Virus record (IMG/VR): IMGVR_UViG_3300009438_000030
Location: 1-21,910 of that record
Length of the DNA: 21,910 nt
Direction: 5' to 3' (one strand)
Origin: a virus
Under the pieces are notes generated by a model. The model ran no database searches and had not been told where the DNA came from. It worked only from the letters and a program-made list of their open reading frames with translations. The stretch's first letter is position 1. Every line of letters begins with the position of its first letter. Shown here one piece after another: positions 1 to 7,052 of this stretch. A program made the translations under genes and the position numbers.

Positions 1-1686
1 AAGTGCCATAAGAGGTGATCCAAACGCGGACGCAACTATGTACTGATGTAGTTCAAACCCGTCACGGTCGTAGAAGTTAGCCATGTCGATCCACTCTTGC
101 AAAGTACCCTTGGGTTCAAACGCGTGGAACAAGCCCACTGTGGGAGTAGAGGGAGGGTTGGCCTTTATACTATCTGCAAATATTTCTTGGTTGCCTACTA
201 CAAACGATGAGTACGAATCGTCAGTCCACCCAAACTGCCTACGTGCTTCGTCCGCAACGCTGGTAGCCTGTAACTCGTTTACCCAAGTAGTCATATAAGT
301 CATAAGATCGTCCATCCTCGAAACAGCAACCCCATTCATGGACATCTGCTTCCGTAATTCTTCTTTGGAGGTAACGGAGGTAAGTGGGATTGTAAACTCC
401 CTAACTCCATCTTTAGGTAAGTGTAGTCTGACAACTACAGCCTCGCCCATCTCCACGTCTTGTATACGTTTAACCACGTACAGGTCATTGTGATATACGA
501 CCTTCTCATCAGGATCGCCCTCGGCATTGGTAGTCCGTATATAAACACCGCCGTTGGTTCCCCTAAAGAATGGTCTAGGGTACGCCGGAATAACGTAGGT
601 AGTAGCAGGTGCAAAGGGGAGGTCTAGTGCAGGTACTTCTACAATGTTGTCTGCTTCCGTTGCCTCCACCACGCTACTACCTAACACTATGGGAGATTTT
701 ATCTTGCCCCAGTTGGGGCAGTTCGGGCACACGTCAGGGTTAAACTCATCAAAAGACGTACACCTGTATGGGCCTTTAATAAGTTCCATCTTGTCCCGTG
801 TGTCTTCAGGAGTGTACCCCTCGTGCTTCTTGGATATGTTGTGAGCCGCAGATTCGGAGTCCACGCAGAACTTGGCGATAGACAGCCCCGCCCTCCACAT
901 AGGTTCACTGCAATTCTCTTGGTCTTTCCATATAGTCTTTATCTGGTCGCAACCAGTGCCGTTCATGGTCTTAGCTATGATGTCTTTAAACTTGTTTTGC
1001 TTGTTACCCATCAACGCATCCATGACAGCGTTGCTACCCGAGGGGGTCATTTTCTTGGGAACTGGTATCAACCCCCCTCCCAATAGCGTAGAGAACTTGT
1101 CAAAGTCCACGTCATCAGGATGGTCATCTCCAAAGAACTCTACAGGTGATGGTGGGTCGGTCTTGTAGTTGTGCGTAGCGGGTACACGCAGTACCCTAGC
1201 GGCATCGGCAGTGACAGCGGGGTCAGCCAGTAGTCCGTGTTCAGCACATAACTTCTTTAGGCGCTCTGCCACAGGGAGCCAGTCGTCCAGCCCTATCGAC
1301 TCCGAAAGGAACCAGTATGCGTGAACGCCCCGCCCAGAGTTAACCAGTTTAGGTTTGGGTAGTGATAACGTCTTACAGAACCCCTGTAATGCCACAAGGG
1401 CTTTATCTTGATCTGGATAGTCCTTGGTAGCCCCGCAGTCGAGGTCTAAAAAGAAAGACTTTAGCTGGTGTACGTTATCTACTTTGCGTGAGTTTGTTTC
1501 TTTAAATGTACTAAGTGCAAAATAAGAATCATACCCTTTGCTGTCTAGGTCACGTGCGGCATCAGCCATATCCCCTACGGAGGTGTAGAACTTCTGTACC
1601 CTCCTGTCATCCTTCGTACGGAAAGAGAACAAGCAGTAATGCCCATCTTCCCCCAATACCCTTCTTAAAAAACTTTCTACTTGCAT
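1..1686 (-). CDS. Primase-polymerase (AEP type) with DUF927-like C-terminal region, partial
   Basis: The frame is open from an ATG at 1686 to the window edge (562 residues), so the C-terminus is missing. The N-terminal ~190 residues look like an archaeo-eukaryotic-type primase/polymerase: a DLD pair at residues 81-83 in the context FFLDLDCG, and SGRGVHAYW with H122, matching the metal-binding and sxH motifs of that superfamily. A cysteine cluster follows (C309, C320, C323, with C274 or C259 as possible fourth ligand), probably binding zinc or FeS. From about residue 350 the sequence resembles DUF927 phage helicase-associated regions (for example RRQFGWTDDSYSSFVVG). It should prime, and possibly unwind, DNA at the phage fork together with the SSB directly upstream. 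The ribosome-binding site is a weak AGG. The assignment rests on motifs; the helicase Walker motifs would lie outside the window. Confidence 0.8.
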   Translation of the reverse strand, partial: MQVESFLRRVLGEDGHYCLFSFRTKDDRRVQKFYTSVGDMADAARDLDSKGYDSYFALSTFKETNSRKVDNVHQLKSFFLDLDCGATKDYPDQDKALVALQGFCKTLSLPKPKLVNSGRGVHAYWFLSESIGLDDWLPVAERLKKLCAEHGLLADPAVTADAARVLRVPATHNYKTDPPSPVEFFGDDHPDDVDFDKFSTLLGGGLIPVPKKMTPSGSNAVMDALMGNKQNKFKDIIAKTMNGTGCDQIKTIWKDQENCSEPMWRAGLSIAKFCVDSESAAHNISKKHEGYTPEDTRDKMELIKGPYRCTSFDEFNPDVCPNCPNWGKIKSPIVLGSSVVEATEADNIVEVPALDLPFAPATTYVIPAYPRPFFRGTNGGVYIRTTNAEGDPDEKVVYHNDLYVVKRIQDVEMGEAVVVRLHLPKDGVREFTIPLTSVTSKEELRKQMSMNGVAVSRMDDLMTYMTTWVNELQATSVADEARRQFGWTDDSYSSFVVGNQEIFADSIKANPPSTPTVGLFHAFEPKGTLQEWIDMANFYDRDGFELHQYIVASAFGSPLMAL

Positions 1687-1718
1687 AATATATACCTAAA
1701 TCCGAGAGGTATCGTAGC

Positions 1719-1740
1719 AGGGGCGCTTGCACGCCCTTTT
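1719..1740. other. GC-rich hairpin between SSB and primase genes
   Basis: GGGCG (1721-1725) and CGCCC (1732-1736) pair around a 6-base loop. On the plus strand the stem is followed by TTTT, so it looks like a short intrinsic terminator in that direction. On the minus strand, where the flanking genes lie, no T-tract follows, so it would be an mRNA hairpin in the primase leader. Function unknown. Confidence 0.35.
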
Positions 1741-1777
1741 CGGAATATGTCCTAGCTACAGTTTAGTCTTGCAGGGA

Positions 1778-2500
1778 CTAGTCGTCCCAGTCGGCCACTA
1801 TATCAGCCAGTGCATCGTCAGATGCTTTTGGTGCGGGTGCCTTCTTCTTAACTACTTTCTTCGGCTCCTCGACTTTTGCGGGTTCGTCATCCCCAAACAA
1901 CTCATCAGTTACTACTTCCGCGGGGGCAGGGGCAGGGGCTTCAGCTACTTCAAACGGGTTATCTTCCGCTGAGAACTGGAACCCACCTTCTACAGCACCG
2001 AAAGGCGATGCGGCTTCCATAGGTACATACTTAATAACCTGTACCGCACGTAATCGGAGAGACACACCCGCTTCGCGCATGTTGTATGGAGTAAACGTAA
2101 CCGCTACGTTGACAGTGCTACCTGTGGTAAGCATGAAGTCGTCTGGTAGTTTAACGCTTTTTGCGTCGTATTGTACAGGCTTAAACGTAGCGTCTTTACC
2201 GTACGCACCTTTCAGTGATGCTTTGTGCGTGTAAGTGCCATCTTCTTCTTTCTTGAAGGGCATATCAAACTTGTCGGGCCAACCCTTTTCTTTCTTGGCT
2301 TCATACGCTTTAACCATCTCCATGAACAGAGCCTTGGCTTGGTCTTTAGTCATGCGGAAGCGGGTCTCATACTTAGCGCCTTCGTCAAACGCGTCACACG
2401 GTACAGTGCGGTTCTCTGCGTTATCGAACTTGTAAGTCTTGTTAATACGGGGCCATAAGGCTTCGACGTTTGAGATTACATATTGATTATTTGTAGCCAT
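1778..2500 (-). CDS. Single-stranded DNA-binding protein, T7 gp2.5-like
   Basis: 240 aa. Residues ~1-160 have the pattern of the phage gp2.5-type OB-fold family, including VNVAVTFTPYN and VSLRLRAVQVIKY strands. A low-complexity Pro/Ala/Lys linker follows, then an acidic C-terminal tail ending DIVADWDD. Such tails in this family contact polymerase and helicase and modulate DNA binding. It should coat single-stranded DNA at the replication fork. Residues 165-174 (SPFGAVEGGF) recur at the end of the 225-aa protein encoded immediately upstream. The start is an ATG with AGGA about 8 bases upstream. It sits between the primase gene and that 225-aa gene in one minus-strand run. Fairly sure; an unrelated DNA-binding protein with an acidic tail is the alternative. 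Confidence 0.8.
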   Translation of the reverse strand: MATNNQYVISNVEALWPRINKTYKFDNAENRTVPCDAFDEGAKYETRFRMTKDQAKALFMEMVKAYEAKKEKGWPDKFDMPFKKEEDGTYTHKASLKGAYGKDATFKPVQYDAKSVKLPDDFMLTTGSTVNVAVTFTPYNMREAGVSLRLRAVQVIKYVPMEAASPFGAVEGGFQFSAEDNPFEVAEAPAPAPAEVVTDELFGDDEPAKVEEPKKVVKKKAPAPKASDDALADIVADWDD

Positions 2501-2518
2501 TTGATAAATCCTAATTAA

Positions 2519-3196
2519 TTAGTTTGCATTTAGCTCGAAACCTTCCACCACACCAAACGGAGACACAGGTTCACTTGTTGTAGGGATAGACATAGTGATA
2601 GCCTGAATAGTATCTTCATGGTCAATCATGGCCGAAACCCTCTCAAGTGTGTCTTCGTCTAAGCGGTCTACCGGCTTAAAGCAAAGTTTTGGTACTGCAC
2701 TATCCGCATCAAAATAAATCTTGGTGGTGATAGTAACTACAGGCGTGTCATGTTTAGCGAGTAACCGAGCATAGTTTTGCATACCCATATCTCCGCTATT
2801 AGCACTGCCAAATATAGACGTGGCAGGTATCTGTAACTGATACACCTCTTCGGGGTTATCCCGAAATACAACTGCTAACCGTTGTCCAAACCGGCAAGCC
2901 CTACCCCCATACTGGCCAGAACCTCTTATATTTTGAGGGCAGTCCATACAACGCATTGCTTGCCGTTGCTCTTGGGGTACATCTACTGAAGGTACTTGTG
3001 TGTCGGCAGACCAACACGTAGGTACCGCAACCCTATTGGGGTCGTACGCATCGCCATAGTAAGCGCGAGAAACTGGAGCGGCGTTTACTATAACCACATC
3101 CATATAACCTAAGTCTCTAGTAACTTCTTCACCATCAGCTATAACGTGAAACTTGCCACCACGTATGCTGATTCGGCGTAGTCCGTTGCTACTCAT
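2519..3196 (-). CDS. Conserved phage protein with four-Cys cluster, possible SSB relative
   Basis: 225 aa, function not established. Four cysteines (C61, C83, C86, C101) in a spaced C-x21-C-x2-C-x14-C pattern, with the core CMDCPQN, suggest a zinc or FeS site in the first half. The second half is strand-rich and ends SPFGVVEGFELNAN, almost the same peptide as residues 165-174 of the adjacent SSB. In both proteins it follows a hydrophobic 'I/V-Q-x-I' strand, so this protein may be a diverged SSB-fold relative or may share a binding partner. Its ATG overlaps the stop of the upstream helix-turn-helix gene (TGATG), implying coupled translation. A DNA-metabolism role is inferred only from position and the Cys cluster. 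Confidence 0.7.
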   Translation of the reverse strand: MSSNGLRRISIRGGKFHVIADGEEVTRDLGYMDVVIVNAAPVSRAYYGDAYDPNRVAVPTCWSADTQVPSVDVPQEQRQAMRCMDCPQNIRGSGQYGGRACRFGQRLAVVFRDNPEEVYQLQIPATSIFGSANSGDMGMQNYARLLAKHDTPVVTITTKIYFDADSAVPKLCFKPVDRLDEDTLERVSAMIDHEDTIQAITMSIPTTSEPVSPFGVVEGFELNAN

Positions 3197-3444
3197 CAGG
3201 CGTCTTCATCCAAGTCTAACTCTAACTGCTCGTACATCACGTCATCTTGGGGTGCTTCATTTACAACTGCCGTAGGCTTACCCAAAAGTTCGGCTTCTAA
3301 CTCCGGTAGCTTAAACCTGTAAGTAGAACCTACCTTTATATAGGTATCGCTCGGGATTTTATCGGTGCGTATCCACGCACGTACAGTAGAGATAGACACT
3401 GCAAAGTGCTTCGCTACGTTTTCAATTGGGACAAATGCCGCCAT
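3196..3444 (-). CDS. Small helix-turn-helix DNA-binding protein (excisionase/MerR-like HTH)
   Basis: 82 aa. Residues ~4-52 read as a compact winged HTH of the excisionase/MerR-like HTH_17 type: IENVAKHFAVSISTVRAWIR (helix-turn-helix), then a wing around YIKVGSTYRFKLPELEAEL. The C-terminus is acidic (LELDLDEDA). It may be a regulator or DNA-architecture protein acting on phage promoters; the target is not visible. The gene has a strong Shine-Dalgarno (AAGGAGG) and its ATG overlaps the preceding stop by one base (TAATG), so it belongs to the replication operon. It is one of three candidate regulators in this window for the palindromic operators at 11.9-17.8 kb. The HTH call is good; the role is inferred. 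Confidence 0.75.
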   Translation of the reverse strand: MAAFVPIENVAKHFAVSISTVRAWIRTDKIPSDTYIKVGSTYRFKLPELEAELLGKPTAVVNEAPQDDVMYEQLELDLDEDA

Positions 3445-3842
3445 TATTTCCTCCTTACTGAGACTACATATTCTGAGTCTACGTTAAGACCTTTAGGCAC
3501 AAGGTCGGGGTTCTCTTCCAAAAACTGCTTCATGTTTGCCTGATTTAGTCGTTTGTCTAATAACTCGGGTGCCTCATGCTCTAAAACAAATTCGTGCATG
3601 TTGCTCCAATCACTAGTCCAGTACCTAGTCTTGGCAGACCTATAAAACAATCCTGCGGAAGTCTTTACACTATCGACGCCCTGCTCCTTGCAGTACTCCA
3701 ACAAGGCTTTCTTTACCTTGTCCATCTGCTCAGTCAGTTTGCCGTCCTCTTCTTTAAACGCCGCCGATAGTTCTGAACGCTTATCTTTAATCTTGAGATA
3801 AACCTTGGTCAACTGTTCGGCGGTAGACTTTCCTTCACTCAT
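3444..3842 (-). CDS. Conserved phage protein, helical N-terminus, unknown function
   Basis: 132 aa from the ATG at 3842. This start is preferred over the in-frame ATG at 3872 because AAAGGAG lies 6 bases upstream of it. Residues ~1-55 are charged and helical (IKDKRSELSAAFKEEDGKL), likely a coiled coil. The C-terminal half has WTSDWSNMHEFVLEHEAPELL and ends EYVVSVRRK. The overall shape recalls Gam- or Gp157-like phage helper proteins, but no diagnostic motif is visible, so no function is assigned. It lies between the SNF2-type helicase and HTH genes, with a one-base overlap downstream, so a DNA replication or recombination accessory role is plausible. Confidence 0.7.
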   Translation of the reverse strand: MSEGKSTAEQLTKVYLKIKDKRSELSAAFKEEDGKLTEQMDKVKKALLEYCKEQGVDSVKTSAGLFYRSAKTRYWTSDWSNMHEFVLEHEAPELLDKRLNQANMKQFLEENPDLVPKGLNVDSEYVVSVRRK

Positions 3843-3891
3843 TACACGCTCCTTTACTAACGGGACGTACACTTTATTGCCTTATTATTAG

Positions 3892-5427
3892 CTAGTCAAG
3901 TATTTCTTTGTAAAGGTCAATCATTTTTGTGTGAATGTCTATTCTATTATCTAGTAGTGCGTAAACACGTTTCTCTGCGTGCGAACCTTGAAGCTGAACG
4001 ACGGTACATTTGTGATCTTGGCCTGATCTGTGTACACGAGCGTTGGCTTGCGCGTAGGTTTCCAAGGAACTTGTAGGTGCCCACCATACCACCGTGTTTG
4101 CCGCAGTTAGTGTTACACCGTGCGCCGCTGACTGAGGTTGTATGACCAACACTCGGGGATCATCAGCTTCTTGGAACCGTTTGAATATTTCGGTACGCTT
4201 ACCGGCACTTACATCTCCACGTATTATCTCCGTAGATATACCATCATCACGTAGCTTATTAGTCAGTAGGTCAATCGTATGCTTGAACGGTACGAACACT
4301 AGCACCTTCTTACTAGACTCATCTATTACTTCACGTAGTACCTTGTAGCGGGGGGATATGTCGAACTCTACTGCGTCCCCCTTGTCGGTATACACTGCCC
4401 CTGCGGATATTTGTAGTAACTTGTTCATGTTAACTGCGGCATTGGCAGCACTTATCTGTTCCCCTGCCGCCTGCATTACCATCTTGTTCTTCAGTTCTTT
4501 GTAGTACTTCAACTGTTGTCGGGTAAGAGGTACTTCTCTTTTGGTGTACACCATAGGTGGTAGGTCAAGGCACTCGTCTTTGGTAAATCGTATGGCTGGT
4601 TGCAGTACCCTATGCACCGTATTGGTAGCGTCTTCTTTGGGCACCCATTTGAAGTTTGTTACCTTACGCATCACTTGGTCACGGAACGATCCAAAAAATC
4701 TGGGCACGCCATTGGGGTTAACGAGTTTGGCTATACCGTATGCATCAGTTGGGCTTTGTGCAGCAGGGGTACCCGTCATCATCCACAGCCACGTGCTTGG
4801 CCCCACTAACTTGTTCATGGTCTTCCATCGTTTTGTTTGCGGGTTCTTGTAGTGCGTAGCCTCGTCAACGATTATGAGGTCAAACCCTCCATTAGCCACG
4901 GCATCCGCTACGATCTCCACCCCGTCATAATTTATTATCACGTACTCAGCATCGCCTTCGATTATCTTGGCGCGTTTGTCTTTTGCTCCATAGGCCACGT
5001 CTACCTTGCGGTGCATAGCAAAGCTAAATAAGTCGTTGCGCCATGCGGAATCCATAATAGATAGGGGGCACACCACCAGCACTCGACGTATCACCCCCTG
5101 CTTCATAAGGTAGTCTGACGCCCATATAGCACTGGCAGTCTTGCCTGTACCCTGCTCGTTAAAGCAGAAAGCCTTGCGGTTCAACGTGAAAAAACTAGCT
5201 GTAGTCTTCTGATGATCGAACGGAGTGTACTTACCTGTCCAATCGTACTTAGATTCTATGGGGGATGGCGCGTTGATGTTCATGTTGCGCAGTACCTGTG
5301 TCTCTTCTAATCCCCAGTTAACAAGTACTTGGTTGTTTGCTAACTCCCTGCTCTTTGGTATAACCGATGTAACCTTTGCGGGGTTACGTAGCGTAAGTAA
5401 TAACGCCTTATCATCTACTATCTTCAT
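3892..5427 (-). CDS. SNF2-family (superfamily 2) DNA helicase/ATPase
   Basis: 511 aa with the complete SF2/SNF2 motif set: Q-motif region FDHQKTTASFF (~70-80), Walker A GTGKT (93-97), motif II DEAT (188-191), motif III TGTP (218-221), and the C-terminal lobe ending in motif VI QANARVHRSGQ (460-470). The RVHRSGQ form is characteristic of SNF2 enzymes. Such phage helicases are thought to act in replication-fork remodelling or recombination; the exact substrate is not predictable. Length is typical for a minimal phage SNF2 protein with no accessory domain. The ATG has CGGAG about 7 bases upstream. A 240-base spacer separates it from the upstream basic protein, so it may have its own promoter there, although none was identified. 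Confidence 0.9.
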   Translation of the reverse strand: MKIVDDKALLLTLRNPAKVTSVIPKSRELANNQVLVNWGLEETQVLRNMNINAPSPIESKYDWTGKYTPFDHQKTTASFFTLNRKAFCFNEQGTGKTASAIWASDYLMKQGVIRRVLVVCPLSIMDSAWRNDLFSFAMHRKVDVAYGAKDKRAKIIEGDAEYVIINYDGVEIVADAVANGGFDLIIVDEATHYKNPQTKRWKTMNKLVGPSTWLWMMTGTPAAQSPTDAYGIAKLVNPNGVPRFFGSFRDQVMRKVTNFKWVPKEDATNTVHRVLQPAIRFTKDECLDLPPMVYTKREVPLTRQQLKYYKELKNKMVMQAAGEQISAANAAVNMNKLLQISAGAVYTDKGDAVEFDISPRYKVLREVIDESSKKVLVFVPFKHTIDLLTNKLRDDGISTEIIRGDVSAGKRTEIFKRFQEADDPRVLVIQPQSAAHGVTLTAANTVVWWAPTSSLETYAQANARVHRSGQDHKCTVVQLQGSHAEKRVYALLDNRIDIHTKMIDLYKEILD

Positions 5428-5667
5428 TTATCGCTCCGATACGAAATAGCATGAAGTGGGTGTCCACGTCACGCGAAAAAATTTAATTGCCCTGCTTCGT
5501 CCACAGATAGGGCTAGGTCTGCATTATGTAGGGACTAGCGATGAATATAGCACTAGCCCGTTAGACTACTCGATTTTATGCCGCTGATTCTTAATGCCAT
5601 AAGGAGAGGCACGACATCATTTAAAGACGCATCAAGCACGCGTCAACCCATACCAATAGGGAGTTCT
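5428..5667 (-). other. 240-bp intergenic spacer with coding-like fragments, possible decayed gene
   Basis: No intact gene was found in this unusually long gap of an otherwise packed operon. On the minus strand two short reading stretches look protein-like: a GTG-led 28-codon segment encoding DASLNDVVPLLMALRISG, and in another frame a segment encoding ADLALSVDEAGQLNFFA that ends near 5470. Between them lies an imperfect hairpin, GGGCTAG ... CTAGTCCC, at ~5531-5559. This could be a frameshifted remnant of a small gene or an RNA or regulatory element. No tRNA cloverleaf could be drawn. Confidence 0.3.
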
Positions 5668-5940
5668 TTACTTAGGCTTTCTACTGCCTTTCTTTTTATA
5701 GTTACGGCTACGGTTTTTTGAGCGGTCTTCTACTGTAACACCGTCTTTGTTAGTGCCGCCTTTGCTCAGTGCCTTCTTGTGACTAACGTCTTTACCTTCA
5801 CGCTTGTCAGCCTTGCCGTTACCGTTGGCGTCTTTACCTTCTCTATCCATCTTGCGTCTGGCGCGTTGCCGCTCCATCCTACGTTCAAACGTGTCACTGC
5901 CGACAGGGGCGTTGACCTGCTTCTTTCTTTTCTTACGCAT
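5668..5940 (-). CDS. Highly basic protein with EF-hand-like loop and degenerate HNH-like region
   Basis: 90 aa from the ATG at 5940, chosen because GGGAG lies 7 bases upstream and the ATG overlaps the upstream stop (TAATG). An in-frame ATG at 5964 lies inside the upstream gene. The protein is extremely rich in Lys and Arg. Residues 37-48 (DANGNGKADKRE) fit a calcium-binding EF-hand/dockerin-type loop: D1, N3, N5, G6, D9, E12. They are followed by DVSHKKALSKGGTN (51-64) and KNRSRN, which resembles the DVDHxxPLSKGGxN...N core of phage HNH proteins, with Ser replacing the usual acidic residue before His54. It may be a nucleic-acid-binding or degenerate HNH protein; catalysis is doubtful. Confidence 0.65.
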   Translation of the reverse strand: MRKKRKKQVNAPVGSDTFERRMERQRARRKMDREGKDANGNGKADKREGKDVSHKKALSKGGTNKDGVTVEDRSKNRSRNYKKKGSRKPK

Positions 5941-6611
5941 TAGTTTCTCCCATTGTGTACGCACTCGGTAACAATACAGTGCCTACGACATAATCCACTT
6001 TGGTGTGCATTCCACACATCGTTCTCAAAGGCTTGTTCCATGCGGTTGTAGTCTGATAACCACTTCTCCCATAGCCTAGGCTCATCCGGCTTGGAGTAGT
6101 CTTCCTTTATTAACTCACCACACACTACAAATAGTAGGCCACCCTTCACTTTCTCTAGCTTGGGGTACATCTTGAACATGCTCATAGCCATCAGTTCTAA
6201 CTGGCCTTTGTCCGCGTACCTAGTATTTTTACTTGTCTTATAGTCTACCACATAAGCTGTTTTGGTGCGTTTGTTTAGGATGACTAAGTCGGCAATACCA
6301 CGCCACCACACGTTGTCATCTCGGAACCCGCACGGCTCTAGGTTCTCAGTGAGTCCCATCTCCAACTCGCACAGCTTCTCGCCTTCTATGTTATTCAGGA
6401 CATCAAGTACATCTTTGCAGTAGTTGTACTTTTCGGGTAGCGGTTTGCCATCCCTAATGTATTCTTCCGCTGCCAAGTGTACGGCAGTACCATATAGCAT
6501 GGCCTCTGTCTCAGGTTCCTTATAGTCCTTCGCCACCTTGAGATGGTAGAACTTCTTAGGACACTGCTCAAACGACTTAATCTTTGAAAACGACCACGGT
6601 GCAATACTCAT
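5940..6611 (-). CDS. Cas4/RecB-like PD-(D/E)XK exonuclease
   Basis: 223 aa. RecB-family nuclease signatures are in order: WSFSKIKSFEQCPKKFY at the N-terminus with C17, GTAVHLAAE (41-49, H45), D108 in IADLVIL, the catalytic core VVDYKTSK with D123 and K125, and Q137. Three cysteines near the C-terminus (C208, C212, C217) together with C17 mimic the Cas4/AddB four-cysteine iron-sulphur arrangement, though the spacing (x3, x4) differs from the usual x2, x5. It should be a phage DNA exonuclease for recombination, end-processing or host DNA degradation. The ATG overlaps the upstream stop as ATGA. The nuclease family call is strong; the FeS cluster is inferred. Confidence 0.85.
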   Translation of the reverse strand: MSIAPWSFSKIKSFEQCPKKFYHLKVAKDYKEPETEAMLYGTAVHLAAEEYIRDGKPLPEKYNYCKDVLDVLNNIEGEKLCELEMGLTENLEPCGFRDDNVWWRGIADLVILNKRTKTAYVVDYKTSKNTRYADKGQLELMAMSMFKMYPKLEKVKGGLLFVVCGELIKEDYSKPDEPRLWEKWLSDYNRMEQAFENDVWNAHQSGLCRRHCIVTECVHNGRN

Positions 6612-6868
6612 TCCGATTCCTTACCCTTTATAACGCCAGCAGCTACTATTAGTTCACTAATTAATATGTGCAGCATTTCTTCGTCCATAATGATAGTGTC
6701 TTTGTGTTTGGTGTTTCCCACAACTTCGCACTGCTCTATGAGTATTATGTCCTCCTCGTCTATAGTTTCTCCAACCACTATAGTGAGGTACCCTCCTTCT
6801 GTTTCCGGTTCAGAGGTTTCATTATCTTTATTGCGCCTAAACTTATTAATGTCGGTTACTTTACCCAA
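6608..6868 (-). CDS. Small acidic conserved protein, unknown function, TTG start
   Basis: 86 aa. The reading frame has no early ATG. A TTG at 6868 preceded at 6 bases by AGGAG is the best start, and it overlaps the end of the upstream 63-aa gene. The product has a basic N-terminus (DINKFRRNKD), an acidic middle, and two hydrophobic stretches that are probably beta strands or an amphipathic helix (YLTIVVGETI, MLHILISELIVAAGVI) rather than membrane spans. No family recognised. The ATGA overlap with the downstream nuclease gene suggests they are translated together. Confidence 0.6.
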   Translation of the reverse strand: MGKVTDINKFRRNKDNETSEPETEGGYLTIVVGETIDEEDIILIEQCEVVGNTKHKDTIIMDEEMLHILISELIVAAGVIKGKESE

Positions 6869-7052
6869 GCCATGCTCCTAGTATCAAAGACAGAACCACC
6901 ACAAATACGGCATACGCCCGAGTGGTAACGAAAGGCTGCCCCATACACTCTGTTATGTTATCGCGTAGGGTTTGTAGTTTGTTGTCCGAACGCGCTAGTG
7001 CCTTATCTGCAAACTTATGCGCTTCTTTCATAGCTTTCTCTATGTCAGTCAT
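6861..7052 (-). CDS. Small membrane protein with one C-terminal transmembrane helix
   Basis: 63 aa. Residues 1-40 are charged and helical (MTDIEKAMKEAHKFADKA), and residues ~44-62 form one hydrophobic helix (TRAYAVFVVVLSLILGAWLG) reaching the C-terminus, so it would be tail-anchored with the N-terminus in the cytoplasm. No signal-peptide cleavage site is apparent. The ATG overlaps the DNA polymerase stop (ATGA) with GGGGAGG upstream, so its expression is tied to the polymerase. Function unknown; membrane anchoring of replication or an inner-membrane role such as a small holin-like protein are possibilities without direct support. Confidence 0.6.
   Translation of the reverse strand: MTDIEKAMKEAHKFADKALARSDNKLQTLRDNITECMGQPFVTTRAYAVFVVVLSLILGAWLG

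Noticed and set aside
1719-1740. Functional plus-strand terminator
   Set aside because: Both flanking genes are on the minus strand and no plus-strand transcript is expected; kept only as a hairpin.
5501-5600. Possible tRNA in the 240-bp gap
   Set aside because: No T-arm GTTCRA motif, no consistent acceptor stem on either strand.
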